Assembly: GCA_946902875.1 (NCBI GenBank)
Contig: OX336338.1
Coordinates: 11,957,971 to 12,021,970 of the forward strand
DNA length: 64,000 nt
Reading direction: 5' to 3'
Source of the DNA: Nematopogon swammerdamellus
Lineage: Eukaryota; Arthropoda; Insecta; Lepidoptera; Adelidae
A program made the translations under genes and the position numbers. The notes beneath the pieces were generated by a model that saw nothing but the letters and a program-made list of their open reading frames with translations, made no database searches and was not told the origin of the DNA. Positions 43,535 through 55,500 of this stretch are shown piece by piece (within the stretch, counting starts at the first letter, position 1; each line of letters opens with the position of its first letter).

Positions 43535-46295
43535 CACAGCATATATATGGCTAAAGCAGTATGGAAACTACGTACAAAACGATCGAAACGACGCACTCAC
43601 ACACACGCACGCCTCAACAAGGCCCCGAAGCGAATGTCGCAAACAATCAGTCGCGGGTGCCGCGTCCGAGTGGTCGTGTTTGTTTTTGTTGCATGCGCCA
43701 CCCACGGACAGTCCGCGATCTTTTAGAATGCAAAAAAATGTTTACAAACGTTTTTCGACTGTTGTCACTTTATATTAACTTTTGACAAATATTGACAACT
43801 TTTGTCAACTTTTCTTATCTTTTGCCAACTTCTGCCACCTTTTGTCAACTTTTATCGACTGTTGTCAACTCTTGTCAAGTTTGTAAACTTTTGAGAACTT
43901 TTGTCAACTGTCAATAACTTATGTCAACTCTTGTCAACTTTTGTCAACTTTTCTCATCTTTTGCAAACTTCTGTCACCTTTTGTCAACTTTTATCGACTG
44001 TTGTCAAGTTTTGTAAACTTTTGAGAACTTTTGCCACCTCTCGGTAACTTATGTCAACTCTTGTCAACTTTTGTCAACTTTTCTTATCTTTGCCCACTTC
44101 TGTCACCTTTTGTCAACTTTTATCGACTGTTGTCAACTCTTGTCAATGTTTGTCAACCTTGGTCAACTTTTGTCAACTTTCGTGAACATTTGTCAACTTT
44201 TGTCATCTTTTGTCAAATTTTATCGACTGTTATCAACTATTGTCAATGTTTATCAACCTTGGTCAACTTTTGTCAACTTTCGTCAACTTTTGTCAACTTT
44301 CGTCAACTTTTGTCATTTTTTGTCAACTTTTATCGACTGTTGTCAACCCTTGTCAATGTTTGTCAACCTTGGTCAACTTTTGTCAACTTTCGTCAACATT
44401 TGTCAACTTTTGTCATCTTTTGTCAACTTTTATCGACTGTTGTCAACTCTTGTCAATGTTTGTTAACCTTTGTCGGCTTTTGTCTACTTTTATCATCTTT
44501 TGTCAACTTTTATCGACCTGTGTCAACTTTTATCGACTGTTGTCAACTCGTGTCAATGTCAACCTAACCTTGGTCAACTTTTGTCAACTTTCGTCAACAT
44601 TTGTCATCTTTGTCAACTTTTATCGACTGTTGTCAACTCTTGTGGTTGTTCACCACCTTAGTCAACTTTCGTCAACATTTTGTCATCTTTTTTTCAACGT
44701 TTGTCAACTTTTGTATACTTTTCTCGACTTTTGTGAACTTATAGCCACTTTCATCATCTTTTGTCAACTTTTGCCAACTTCTCTCAGCTTTTGTCAGCTT
44801 TTATCATATTTTAACCGCTGTTGTCAACTTTTGTCACTTTTATGAACTTTTGTCAGCTTTCGTTAACAAGGAGTTGACAAAAGTTGACAAGAGTTTACAT
44901 AAGTTGACTAAAGTTGACAAGAGTTAACGAAAGTTGACAAACTGGACAAAAGATGGGAAAAGTTGACGAAAGTTGACAAACAGCTGACATAAGTTGAAAA
45001 ACGTTGACAAAATATGAAAAAAGTTGACAATACTTAGTTGACATTAATTAACAATAGTTGACGAAAGTTGACAAACGTTGACAAGAGTTGACAAAAGTTC
45101 ACGAAAGCTGACAAAAGTTCATAAAAGTGACAGAACTTGGCAAAAGTTGACAATAGTGGTTAAAAGTTGACAGAAGTTAGTAAAAGTTGACAAAAGATGA
45201 CGAAAGTTGACAAAAGTTGACGGAAGCTGGCCTAAGTTCATAAAAGTGACAGAAGTTGGCAAAAGTTGACAAAAATTTCCGAAAGTTGACAACAGTCGTT
45301 TAAATTTTACAAAAGCTGATAGAAGTTTGCAAAAATTGACAAAAGATGACGAAATTGGCTATAAGTTAACAAAAGTCGACAAAAGCCATAAAAGTAGACA
45401 AACGTTGACGAAAGTTGACAAAAGTTGACAAAAGTTGACGAAAGTTGACAAAAGTTGGCAAATGTTGACAAAAGTTGACAAGAGTTGACATAAGTTACCG
45501 AGAGTTGATAAAAGTTCTCAAAAGTTTACAAAACTTGACAAGAGTTGACAACAGTCGATAAAAGTTGGCAAAAGATGAGAAAAGTTGATAAAAGATGACG
45601 AAAGTGGCTATAATTTCACAAAAATCGAGAAAAATAGACAAAAGTTGACAAACATTGACAAAAGATAACAAAAGTCGACAAATGTTGACGAAAGTTGACA
45701 AAAGTTGACCAAGGTTGACAAAGAGTTGACAACAGTGGATAAAAGTTGACAAAAGATGACAAATGTTGACGAAAGTTGACAAAAGTTGACCAAGGTTGAC
45801 AAACATTGACAAGAGTTGACAACAGTCGATGAAAGTTGACAAAAGATGACAAAAGTTGACAAATGTTGACGAAAGCTGACAAAAGTTTACCAAGGTTGAC
45901 AAACATTGACAAGACTTGACAACAGTCGATAAAAGTTGACAAAAGATGACTGAAATTGGCAAAAGATGAGAAAAGTTGACAAACATTTACAATGGTTGAC
46001 AAGAGCTGACAAAAGTTGTAAACAATTTACAAAAGTTAATAAAAGTTGACAAAAGACGAGAAAAGTATATCAATTCATATTTATAGCAACCACGTTTTGA
46101 ACTTATTATTGATGATTGATTATATTGATTATTTGATCATTACATTACAGAACCTAAATAAATGTTTTAATAAATAATAATTTTACAATTTTACAAAAAA
46201 TTTGATTGACATCCCTAACGCTCCAATGGAGCGTAGGTACTTATTTTTACAAATAGGCCTAGTTTCCATACTGCTTTAGCCATATATATGCTGTG
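43535..46295. mobile_element. Complete TIR element with head-to-head 10-bp repeat arrays
   Basis: Perfect 36-bp TIRs: 43535-43570 (CACAGCATATATATGGCTAA...) and 46260-46295 (its complement), flanked by identical 7-bp direct repeats CCTATAC (43528-43534 and 46296-46302). Between them are about 210 bp of unique sequence on each side, a 1.1-kb array of TGTCAACTTT units on the left (about 43780-44868) and a 1.2-kb array of the complement AAAGTTGACA on the right (about 44871-46060). A longer periodicity of about 100-140 bp is marked by TATCGACTGT. The frames here (up to 211 codons) arise because 30 bp encode a 10-residue repeat in every frame; they are not genes. Confidence 0.9.
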
Positions 46296-46655
46296 CCTAT
46301 ACTGTGTATCTTACTGTGAAAACCAACAAACAAGTAAGCAGATGAGATAAACAACATTTGTACTGTAATTCAGAGCCGGTTTGGTATTATGTTCTGCTCT
46401 GTTTAATACTTTTAAATAATCAAATTTAATTGAAGAAGAAGAGAAGATTGGCTTTTGAACAGCATTTTACACTTTAAGTTAGAATGTCGTTAGAATGGTC
46501 ACAACAACATAATAGAAATTTGTAAGCAGTGATAAAAATCAAAGTTCGTACCTACCAGGGGGAAATTAGTTCTGATATATTAACTTACCCTGGCTGGCAG
46601 TGCTGCGGTACACTATGCGTGCTTAGATAAATTAATAATCCATTCTGTTGTTTTT

Positions 46656-47010
46656 AGGTTTCCGCGCTCGTACGTGCCGCCGTTCGTGCGTTTGTCGGAC
46701 TGTATCTTTTGAACCTTAATAGATAGCAGGTTCTCGTAATTTTCACAGAAGATGTTTTATAATGACGAATATACTAACAAATAATAGGAAGAAAAAAAAG
46801 TTAAAAATTAAGGTGATCCCCATACAAGAAACGTGTTTTTTTCCATTTTGATGTTTGTTTTTGCTATATCGTAAAAACCATTGTATATACCAGAGTCAAA
46901 CTTGGTATGATTATAGCCATTATAGTAATAACTGTTAAGTAAAAAATTACCGTAGTGGTAATGAAACCTCGGTGCGCAAGCCCGACTCGCATTTAGCCGG
47001 TTTTTTTTTT
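46656..47010 (+). repeat. Dispersed repeat ending CTCGCATTTAGCCGG (copy 5)
   Basis: TTTTAGGTTTCCGCGCTCGT at the start, ATCTTTTGAACCTTAATAG inside, and CCTCGGTGCGCAAGCCCGAC at the end; the most diverged copy. Confidence 0.6.
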
Positions 47011-47804
47011 CAAATTATTCCTTGTATTTTTTTCGGAAATATAGGTGTGTATTCCCACATAATTTTTGCTTGTTTTGCAAAGGTTTTACAAGCCGACCCG
47101 GTTCGGGCGATATCTAATAATTGTATCACTTGCCCTTGCCATACACAACGCACGCTTGTTACATTTCCCGGGACGAGTCTGACTCCTGGCACTACGATAC
47201 TACCGGAGACTTCAAAAATAGAATTTATAAGAAATAATAATATATACTTTAATGTGCATGATTGACCTCTTGAGCAATATGAAGTGAGATATTAGTGTGA
47301 CGTCACACCGCTTTCGCTTTCGTTTAAACATTTTCCCTATTGAAACATATTACACGCTAATCAACAATACTAGATAACAAAACCAAAAAGTTCATCCATT
47401 TATTGGCATATCGCAGCGGTTAAATGGCGAATATGTACTTACTTCAGTCTGCTCTAGTAGCGTATGTTGGCTATGTGTGCCACTACCACCGGGGCCGCGC
47501 GCGCGGGCGTGCCGGGCGGGGGATGCTAGATTCGGCGATGGAATGCGGTTTGAGGGCGAAAAAAAAATACATTTTACAGTTATGCGTTCGTAGCCGAAGC
47601 GGAGTGGGTGCGGGGCAGAGCCGGGGTGGCCGGGGCGTGGCGGGAGAGGGGCAAGCAAGATACCTTCCCTGTTGTGAAGTACTGTGAACTGGCTCAATTA
47701 AATGCATACGTTTTGAGTTATCTTTGTTTTTTATTGAAATGAATACAATTTAATTTGGCGCCTAGCCACCCATACTACTACTACTACTCTACTACGTCTG
47801 TACA
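47011..47804. other. Intergenic DNA with a GC-rich patch
   Basis: 47485-47660 is GC-rich with opposing stop-poor frames and no domain. Otherwise AT-rich. Confidence 0.4.
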
Positions 47805-48415
47805 CACACACACATCCCACACGCTGAACCCCGACAATCGGGGTAAGCAGAGTAATCGAAGTTGTGCTGCCAGTAGGTACTCTTGTAAATTACAGCACAA
47901 CACCGACCACCACGTTTAGCAATGTATTCGGACAAGACAACTATCAAGTAGTGTAGTACCTAACTGATAGACTGCTGCAAGACTGTCAGTACTTGGATGG
48001 GTGACCGCTGACCGTTGGAGGCTGACCGAGGTTCGGATTCCTCGTAAAACTGTAGGTCCCTTCCCTCCTAATCTTACTTGGTGGTAGGGTTTAACCCGGT
48101 CGGGTTGGTACCACCGCACTGAATAAAACGTCGGTCTAAACGGCTATGTAAATAGTTTGTGTTTTCCGACCAGTTCAGTGTAGCCGGCACGATCAAAGGG
48201 GGAAGCACTGACATGGCACCTAGTTCACCCGGTGTTATGGGCTGACATCACGGACGTTGTAGGTGATGTAGCCAACCGTGTCAGTTTCCATAAAAAAAAA
48301 AAGTCTCGGTGGAAGGACCGTGCCAAGGTGAGAGGTAGGTAGCTAGCCTAGAAGGATGCAGTGGGGCTATTCTTTTTAAATACCGGCCCCGCTATTCTTT
48401 TTAAAACATGCTAAG
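47805..48415 (-). mobile_element. SINE-like family E copy interrupted by a family A SINE
   Basis: Left part (CACGCTGAACCCCGACAATC to about 47982) and right part (GTCTCGGTGGAAGGACCGTG to 48415) are contiguous in the intact copy at 29755-30110. The interruption is a family A SINE, so family A was active after this copy landed. Confidence 0.75.
47983..48302 (+). mobile_element. SINE family A, 5' truncated at the 5S-like segment, nested
   Basis: Begins GTCAGTACTTGGATGGGTGA, retains GGTTCGGATTCCTCG, the body and an A11 tail. Short flanking AAGACT/AAGTCT may be an eroded target duplication. Confidence 0.8.
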
Positions 48416-48434
48416 AGCAAGCTAAGCCAAGCTA

Positions 48435-48907
48435 TCTTTTCATCCTCCATCCCACAGTCATTGAAGACGAAGGTCTTCAATCAGTGCGTTCTGCCGGTAA
48501 TGACGTACGGAGCGGAAACGTGGACCCTGACGATGGGCCTGGTCCACAAATTTAAAGTCGCTCAGCGAGCTATGGAAAGAGCAATGCTCGGCATTTCTTT
48601 GACCGATAAAATCCGTAACAACGTGATACGTCAAAGAACTAAGGTAGTCGACATTCCTAAGAAAATAAGCAAGCTGAAGTGGCAGTGGGCTGGGCACATC
48701 TGTCGCAGACCCGACAACCGATGGGGTAGACGGGTGCTCGAATGGAGGCCACGTACAAGCAAACGTAGCGTGGGACGCCCCCCGGCTAGGTGGACAGATG
48801 ACCTAAAAAAGGTAGCCGGGAGTGGATGGATGAGAAGAGCGGAAGACCGCGTGTGGTGGCGTGCCTTGGGAGAGGCCTATGTCCAGCAGTGGACCGATAC
48901 AGGCTGA
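48435..48907 (+). pseudogene. RTE-like LINE: open C-terminal part of the reverse-transcriptase ORF
   Basis: An uninterrupted frame of about 155 residues: VLPVMTYGAETWTL, KVAQRAMERAMLGIS, KLKWQWAGHICRRPDNRWG, RSVGRPPARWTDDL, ALGEAYVQQWTDTG, stop, then a (TGA)n microsatellite at 48904-48920. This is the post-polymerase tail of RTE/BovB-like elements. Endonuclease and polymerase domains are absent (5' truncation), typical of target-primed insertion. The intact frame suggests a young copy. It is too short to be autonomous. Confidence 0.85.
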
Positions 48908-49054
48908 TGATGATGATGAAGATCAAGCTAAGAACCATCCCGGATAAACTAGCTTTCTAATAAAAAAAAAAAAAGAAAAAAAAATTTTGCACCTTACATG
49001 CCGTAGAGACACACATTAAAAAAAAACTAGACCCCTTAAACATTAAAAAATACG

Positions 49055-49076
49055 CCCCCCCCCCCCCCCCCCCCCC
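49055..49076. repeat. Pure C22 tract
   Basis: 22 consecutive C bases preceded by an A-rich LINE-like tail. Confidence 0.85.
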
Positions 49077-49189
49077 GACGAATTTAAGTAACTAAACGGG
49101 AATTATTTTTGCCTTTTTAAATATATAGTTTTAAATCATAGTTTTTTTTTAATTATAATTTAACTTTTATTTCAAGCTGTTTTAAGATA

Positions 49190-49330
49190 CGTATTTTTTG
49201 CATTTTACTTCATTACTAGATTACAAACATAGCTAAGAACCATTCCGTTTAAACTAACTCTCTAAAAACCGCATCCAAATCGGCCCATCTGTTTGGGAGC
49301 TACGATGCCACAGAGAGCTTAAGAAAATCT
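49190..49330 (-). repeat. Fragment of the CCCCCGACG repeat family
   Basis: CCGCATCCAAATCGGCCCAT and GTTTGGGAGCTACGATGCCA are the inverse of 4859-5175. Confidence 0.55.
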
Positions 49331-49439
49331 GCACATTGAATATATTTGAAAAAAAAAAAACAACCAGGGTTGTATGACCGATGAGTACCTACCTAACTCA
49401 ACATGTTAGAACAGTTTTTAAATTTTTTGTTTGTACGCG

Positions 49440-49643
49440 CATCACTCAAAAACCACTGAACGGCGTTCGGGATGACGATAAACCTTCTCGAAGAAAGTAA
49501 GTACCTAAGGGCGAGTCCGATGGCCGAGGACATAGTTTATCTGAATGCAACTCAGCCTTTGGTCTCGCCATTATATACGAGTTTCTACGAGAAGAATATC
49601 CTTTACCTTAACGCAACTCGCCTTCGCCCCCGCCCTTACGGAC
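49440..49643 (+). repeat. Fragment of the foldback ~70-bp unit
   Basis: CGAAGAAAGTAAGTACCTAA, GGGCGAGTCCGATGGCCGAG and ACGCAACTCGCCTTCGCCCC are diverged units of the type in 26296-27764, following a CAAAAACCACTGAACGGCG LINE 3' motif. Confidence 0.5.
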
Positions 49644-50042
49644 TTTTTTTATATCTAATCCTGGGTGGCTGAGTCAGAGTGGCCATAGCGCATGCTCCGA
49701 CCAGCCAATATCACCTCCGAGAAGGTAGATGCCATATCGGAGACTTTTCTTTGGATTACTGGCTAGATACTGCAGGACAAGAGGAGAACACAGCCGAGGC
49801 AGTTATACGGCCATCTTATCCAGTACGGTGGTACCAACTCAGTCGGCCAAAGTTTGAGGTTACCACCTAGTAAGGAGCAAGGGAAGGGACCTACAGTTTT
49901 ACACCGGTTCCGAACGGCGAAGCAGCGGGTGTAGGCATGTACGTAAATTTTTCCATAAAAAAAACTCATTGGTACACGCCGGTCGGATTCGAACCTTGGA
50001 CCTCTCGCAAGAGAAGCCGACGACGACGCCCAGACCACCAGA
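49644..50042 (-). mobile_element. tRNA-headed SINE (family B)
   Basis: T run 49644-49650, GGTGGCTGAGTCAGAGTGGC at the 3' end, the body CCTACAGTTTTACACCGGTT, and the head with GGATTCGAACCTTGGACC. The A box end is disrupted by a GACGACGAC expansion at about 50017-50030. Confidence 0.8.
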
Positions 50043-50844
50043 CAACGTGGGCCCGGCCTCAAGTAAGTGCCCGACGACGACACGACGCGACGTGCTGCGA
50101 GCGGCTCGCGGGCCGCGGGTGGGCCACCCATGTTAAATCTACGTATATACGGCATTCGATACTGTAGTATGAAGCTTGGTATGAAGTATGAACTACTACC
50201 GATTATACTATATACTTAATTATTTCTTGCTGACCCATGCAGCAATAAACGTCATATTCGGTAGGGATGCGAAACAGTGGTAACATTGATAAATCGATGC
50301 AAAACTAAATCACGACTTATTAGCACGCATCGAAAACTAATATGAAAGGTTTGGATCTCACAATAGAAACGCTAATGAGGTTTTCAGTTAATAATATAAT
50401 GAATGACTAATGCACTGCGCGCTGGTAGCCGGATAGGAAATCTTTTGTTATCTTTATCACAATCTTGTAAGTTTGTATGAGGCATTTTGAGCATTAAAAT
50501 TCCTAAATCTACTATTTTAAATAGGTATTTTCATCATTTTGTTTCACGCGGTCACGAGTACAATCGGTGTAGTTACCATGGAAACGTCTTAAGAAGTAAA
50601 ACTGTCAAGATCAGACAACAGAAGTTTATTGATGGCCAGTCACAAGATGATTAATCTTTCTACTGGAAATAGAATTACTGATCTTTGCCCTATGTACTAA
50701 GATTATTCCACGTCATCACGTAAAACTATCGTCCGTAAACCGACTTTACAGACAACCAATTTTTAATTACAATTGTTTTTATTGTTTTTGAAAATTGCTA
50801 CCTTGTTTATGTAATGTAGGCATAAAGGCCCCAAGTGAAGGTTT
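50043..50844. other. Intergenic DNA, no gene recognised
   Basis: A short GC-rich stretch at 50060-50130, then AT-rich DNA. Confidence 0.4.
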
Positions 50845-51095
50845 TTTCTAATTTTATTTCTATGAATAATAATTCCGAAAAGTTGTACTTCCCAATTACA
50901 AAAGAAAAATAAATTTTATTATAAAGTAAATTTAATTAGTAGGTAATAATAAAATAATAAAAAATAATAAAAATTATAAAATGAAACTTCATATGTATCT
51001 TGAAAAAAAAACTACAATATAAAATTTATTTTTTCTTTTGTAATTTGGAAGTACAAATTTTCAGAATTATTATTTATAGAAACAAGACACCCTGT
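50845..51095. mobile_element. Degraded palindromic MITE
   Basis: AATAATAATTCCGAAAAGTT with ACTTCCCAATTACAAAAGAA on the left is inverse to TTCTTTTGTAATTTGGAAGT and TTCAGAATTATTATTTATAG on the right. The right edge reads ACACCCTGTATA, a mariner-like end. Confidence 0.65.
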
Positions 51096-51429
51096 ATACC
51101 TTAACTCAGATTGTGTATGCCAATCAAATTATATAATAAACACATGTCATTGCATCACAACATTAAATAAAAATAATACGTATATTGTCGGTAGCATCAA
51201 TAAATAATCGACAACGAAAGTCGATGGTCATTCCTGCCTAGTGCCACTTCACTAGTTTTATCGGTTAGCCGAATTTCGTCGGAATAATTTATGGCTCGAA
51301 GGGTCAGGATGATTAAACCTACTATTTAATATGGATTTGGGTAACATTTCTTACATACAAATTTTTACTTGACTCATTTACTCGTACAAGGATGCGAATG
51401 AAAGTAGCTACCTACGACGAAAATCTATA

Positions 51430-51980
51430 CTTAAGTTGTCGACAAGAGCGTCCAGCTGGCTACTGCGACGCTGCGCACAGCTCCACGGAAGTGGCGGCAC
51501 CTCCCTTAAAATGCGTCTCCTCACGTACCCCACACGCGTAGCTCCTCCGCCGCCACACCCGCCGCACCGCCGCCGCCGGGCGCCTCCGCTCGGCCCCTTA
51601 TTTTACATTTCACACTCCGGGAAAATCGTTAGAGAAATCTGCGTAGCCCTCCGAGTCCAGCAGCCACATACACAGGCAAACACACCCTCACACGCACAGC
51701 AACATCGAATAGATATGCTAGTGGTGGGGCACGTCGAATCCTCCGGCCAACATATATGCACATATCCACACGTGCTACCTAACCTGCTCGAGACGTACCT
51801 ACTCGTAAATACTTACTCGTATGTATGTAGGCGGCTCGACGGCTCGCCCCGGTCTATAAGCGCATATAAGAGAACGAGCGACTGAAGATAAACTAAATTC
51901 ACAAGGGAACGGGACCTTTGATTTTTTAACATTCTATTTGGTTGTCCGCCGCAACCCCTGCCGCGCGTCCTCCCGGCCTC

Positions 51981-52014
<34 letters not shown>

Positions 52015-54150
52015 GACCGCGCCGCGCGCCGCTCAGCACCTCGGACTCGCTTGTGGAGTCCGTTAGCTCACAGCACTCGTACATTGTGGCTCTAGCTGTT
52101 CCCGCGGTGCCACATATTCTATCTATAGCCATTCTTAGATGTGATGACAGAAAACGTCAGTGTAAACCCTAGAATTCAATGGGTAGTTCGACATAGCTAC
52201 ATAGTATCGTCGACGGCGCTTCGTTACAGATTTACAGTTTTATTAGGATTTGCCTATTACGATTTTTATTCATCAGTAAAAATGTACCACACAACAACGA
52301 TACACTTGAATCATCACATCACTTACGTTGACGTTGATTTAAATAATGGTTCTTATTTTATTTAAACTTATCAACTCTCTGGATTTAATAGGAAAATTTC
52401 ATGCACATCCTGATGCCTTCAAATGAAGAACGTTGTGTTTGTAGGTTGTCGGCGAGATAAAGGGAAAAACCAATTGATAAAATAAGCAAGAGAGGCGTTG
52501 GGCGGCCGCGCGGCGTCAACAGCGGCGCGCGGAGAGACTCACCGCCGCCGCGCCGCCGCCCCGCCGCCGCCAGTGGCGCGGTGCGGCGGGGCGCGGTGCG
52601 GAGGGGCCGGGGTAGCCGGTGCTATTGAAAGATGTCGCCGCCGCCGCGCCGCGCCGCCTCGCTCCAGAGCCGAGGCGGAGTGGTCACATACATTATTACC
52701 GTACATTGTTACTATGCAAATGTATGTAGGAAGGCTTTGTGCGTACGCACTTACGCGTGTAGGGCGGGCGCGGGCGGTGGAGTAGCCTCCACATAATCCG
52801 ACACGATCTCCCTCGGCCGACCCGCCGCCACCGCCGCCGCACGCCGCCGCTCCGCCGCCGCACCGCCTCCGGCAACGGCGTCTCGCCAAAGACGGTACTT
52901 CGTATGTGATGTGAACGTGGAATACACACGCGTCACTTTCTCTTGAAGCTCGCCACTGGCTTTTAAAGAGGGAGTCGGGGGTTGGGCGGCGGCGCGAGAG
53001 TCGGCGGCAGTGGGGTGGAGGTGGGCGGCGGGGGTGCCGGCGGGCGGTGTAAAGTGGGGCGGCGACCACCCTCGCCCGGCCAGGCCGTTCCGAACGGGTG
53101 ACCACGGGGAGGCGGCGTGTGTAGGATAGCCGTGCGGACTTTACGTGCGTACGCCACCAGCTATCGGAGCCCGCACCACACCGCTACATGTAGCTGTGCA
53201 CGCAGCTAGCGCGTGCTGAGGAAATTGTTCGCCTGCGATGCCGTCTCCGGCGCGCCCGCCGCGCGCCGCGCCGCCGCCGCGCGCCGCCCGCCCACTCAAT
53301 TGAAATCGTTTCTCAAAATAAAATAAAGAATGAGCGTTGCCACCTGGGCGCGGTGTACTTAGTGAGTGTGATGCAGTGCAGGCGAATGTGTGGAGTGGAT
53401 GGAGGCAGGGCGGCACAGCGCGTCGCGTCAGGTCGCGTCACGCAACAGGTCCGCTCGGATAATTTGTCAGCAAGTGTTGATAAGACGATCGGAGGAAAAG
53501 TTTTCTGGCTGCTCCGCCGCCGCCGCCGCACCGCGCCCGTCCCCACTGAGCCGCCTTCTTCGCCGAGACGTACATTCTTATACTTCGACGGACTCTCTAA
53601 CTCGGAGATCTTCCGAAAACTTCCTCTAGTTTCGCAAATTATTCACTGGCGCCTGTTTTCACAATGAAGCTCTAGTAAGTATGCCTTCAGTAACAGGATA
53701 TTTGAAGATAAATTTAAAAACATCACAGGGAAATATATTCAGCAATCGTTAGCAGCGGGGTAGAGGCGTGTAGATATGGTATACATGTATGTATAGGTGG
53801 GTAGAGTATTGTAGAGCGTGTGGTTAGGTAGATAGGAAGGTAGGCATATGTAGGTAGGTTAGGTAAGTGAAGTAAGGGGAGGAAGTGCGTCTCGTCGTCC
53901 TCGTGTCGGTCGACTCCGGCTGGTGCGAACTGCGAACTACGGCTCGCTCCGGCCTCGCCGCCGGGTCGGCGCGGGAGCTGCGGCGGCGCGGGCGCGTCAC
54001 GGCGGCGCGGCGGCGGCGTCTCGTCGCAGCGCCACCTCCGAGCCGCGCCGCCGCCGCGCCGCGCCGGACGCTCTACTCTCAGCAAGGGGTGGTTGGTTCA
54101 TTTCACTGCGTTCCGTTTAATTGAGTGTAAGTACTCGGTCTAAATGAAGC
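51430..54150. promoter_or_regulatory. Cluster of GC/CpG-rich islands
   Basis: Islands at 51440-51610, 51950-52050, 52495-52680, 52790-52880, 52965-53160, 53240-53300, 53505-53560 and 53930-54080 are separated by AT-rich DNA. Frames up to 188 codons exist on both strands but are Arg/Pro/Gly/Ala-rich, overlap one another and contain no domain. A TATAAGCGCATATAAGAGAA motif at about 51855 lies just downstream of one island. Likely promoter/enhancer or UTR DNA of a neighbouring gene; direction unknown. Confidence 0.4.
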
Positions 54151-54879
54151 TCCTCTGTTTGCTAAAATACCTTTAATAGATGTTAATTAGAAGGAGGCCT
54201 CTCCGCTCCGTCCTGAAAAAAAAAATAATTTGAACAAGTCGTAATTAGAGATGTTTACAGAACTGTAAAACAAATATTTTGTTAATTTTAAATATTTTTT
54301 CCTCGTTCCTTACCTCGGGTCGGGTTTAAGCATATTTATTTTCCTCTGACGTTTCTTGAGGCGAAAGAAAAATCTGAAATTAAGTATATCTTCAAGTCGA
54401 GATCTACAGGGAGCGGAGGAGTCTCTTAGCACACGGCTCTCCCGACCGCCGCCGACACCTTGCACACTGAGTGAGCCGGGGCGGGCGGAGTATCGACTAT
54501 TTATATTTGCGTTACATTATGTTGATATGAAAATTTTATTGATCACCAAATATACGACGGACGAATTCTAAAAAAATAAATTACAACTCTTATCTTATAT
54601 TCTTCTCTACATAAGTACTCAACTTTTTTACTCGCAGTTTTTACCTGTGTAATACGACGTATCTCCACAAAGATATAGGCTGTATTATAACATCACGACC
54701 TTATGAGCTGAGCAGTGAGGCCGAAAGCGAATTAATTCGGAGACAATTCGATGATGTTCGATTGAAATACGATTTCCTTTGTTATTTTATAAAATGCATG
54801 CGCCGAGGTGTCTAACGACGCCCGTGGACATTCAGTCACACGCGGGTGCTGTGAATGCGATGTCGGCCTAACAAGTGTC

Positions 54880-55135
54880 TATTCACGCCTCTCTTGAAAG
54901 ATCAGAGCCGAGACGGTACTTGGGAGGAAATATGTGGGCAGGGAGAGCGGTCAAGAGTTTACCAGTTCTGTGGAGGAAAGATCTACAGAACCGATTGGTA
55001 CGCATCCGCGGTAAGTCCAACGTGTAGGGATGCAATCTCAGCCCAGTGCGCGTTGTGCGGAGGTGGAAAGGGGACGGCGCGATCGCTACAAACAGCTCCT
55101 CCGAGCACTCCCCATGGAGATAGAGCACACTAACA
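54880..55135 (-). pseudogene. 3' end of a CR1/Jockey-like LINE ORF (second copy)
   Basis: The minus frame: GECSEELFVAIAPSPFHLRT, HPYTLDLPR, NRFCRSFLHRTGKLLTALPA. One continuous frame of 81 residues, better preserved than 2680-3115, and diverged from it. No polymerase domain. Confidence 0.7.
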
Positions 55136-55379
55136 CATTCTTTGAAGTAAGTATAAAATGATAATTTAGAAGGCCCCTCTTATACTTATTATAAAGGCTT
55201 TGATTGTGACTTGCTACTACCACAGAACAGCGATCGGCGGCCGTCTTCCCCCAGCGCCGGTCCGATTTCTTGCTCTGTGGGACTACCCAGACGATACCTA
55301 GATATATTATCCATGCATATGCTGAGTGTTTTAACACCACAAGCAAATATGTGTCAAGTTAGATAGATAGATAGAAAAT

Positions 55380-55500
55380 TCTTTATTGCTCCAGTAAACA
55401 TTAAACAGTAACAAATACATTGGAAAATTTACATAAGGTGCAAAGCCGGACTTATCCCTTACAGAGATTTCTTACAGTCAACCTTTAAATTAAATTAACG
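55380..55500. repeat. LINE-type 3' fragment and (TAGA)n microsatellite
   Basis: TAGATAGATAGATAG at 55357-55371, then TGCAAAGCCGGACTTATCCC and CAGTCAACCTTT. Same family as the fragment at 1290-1345. Confidence 0.5.

Noticed and set aside
44031..44845. Overlapping 131-211 codon frames as a repeat-protein gene
   Set aside because: They arise in every phase from the 10-bp unit and mirror frames on the opposite arm; there is no codon bias or start context.
43780..46060. CRISPR-like array
   Set aside because: The repeats are contiguous 10-bp units without spacers, in a eukaryotic TIR element.
47983..48020. 5S rRNA gene or pseudogene
   Set aside because: Only the internal ~30-40 bases are present, always in the same SINE context.
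52539..53105. 188-codon minus frame as a gene
   Set aside because: Arg/Pro/Gly-rich output from CGG/CCG DNA, with overlapping frames on both strands and no domain.
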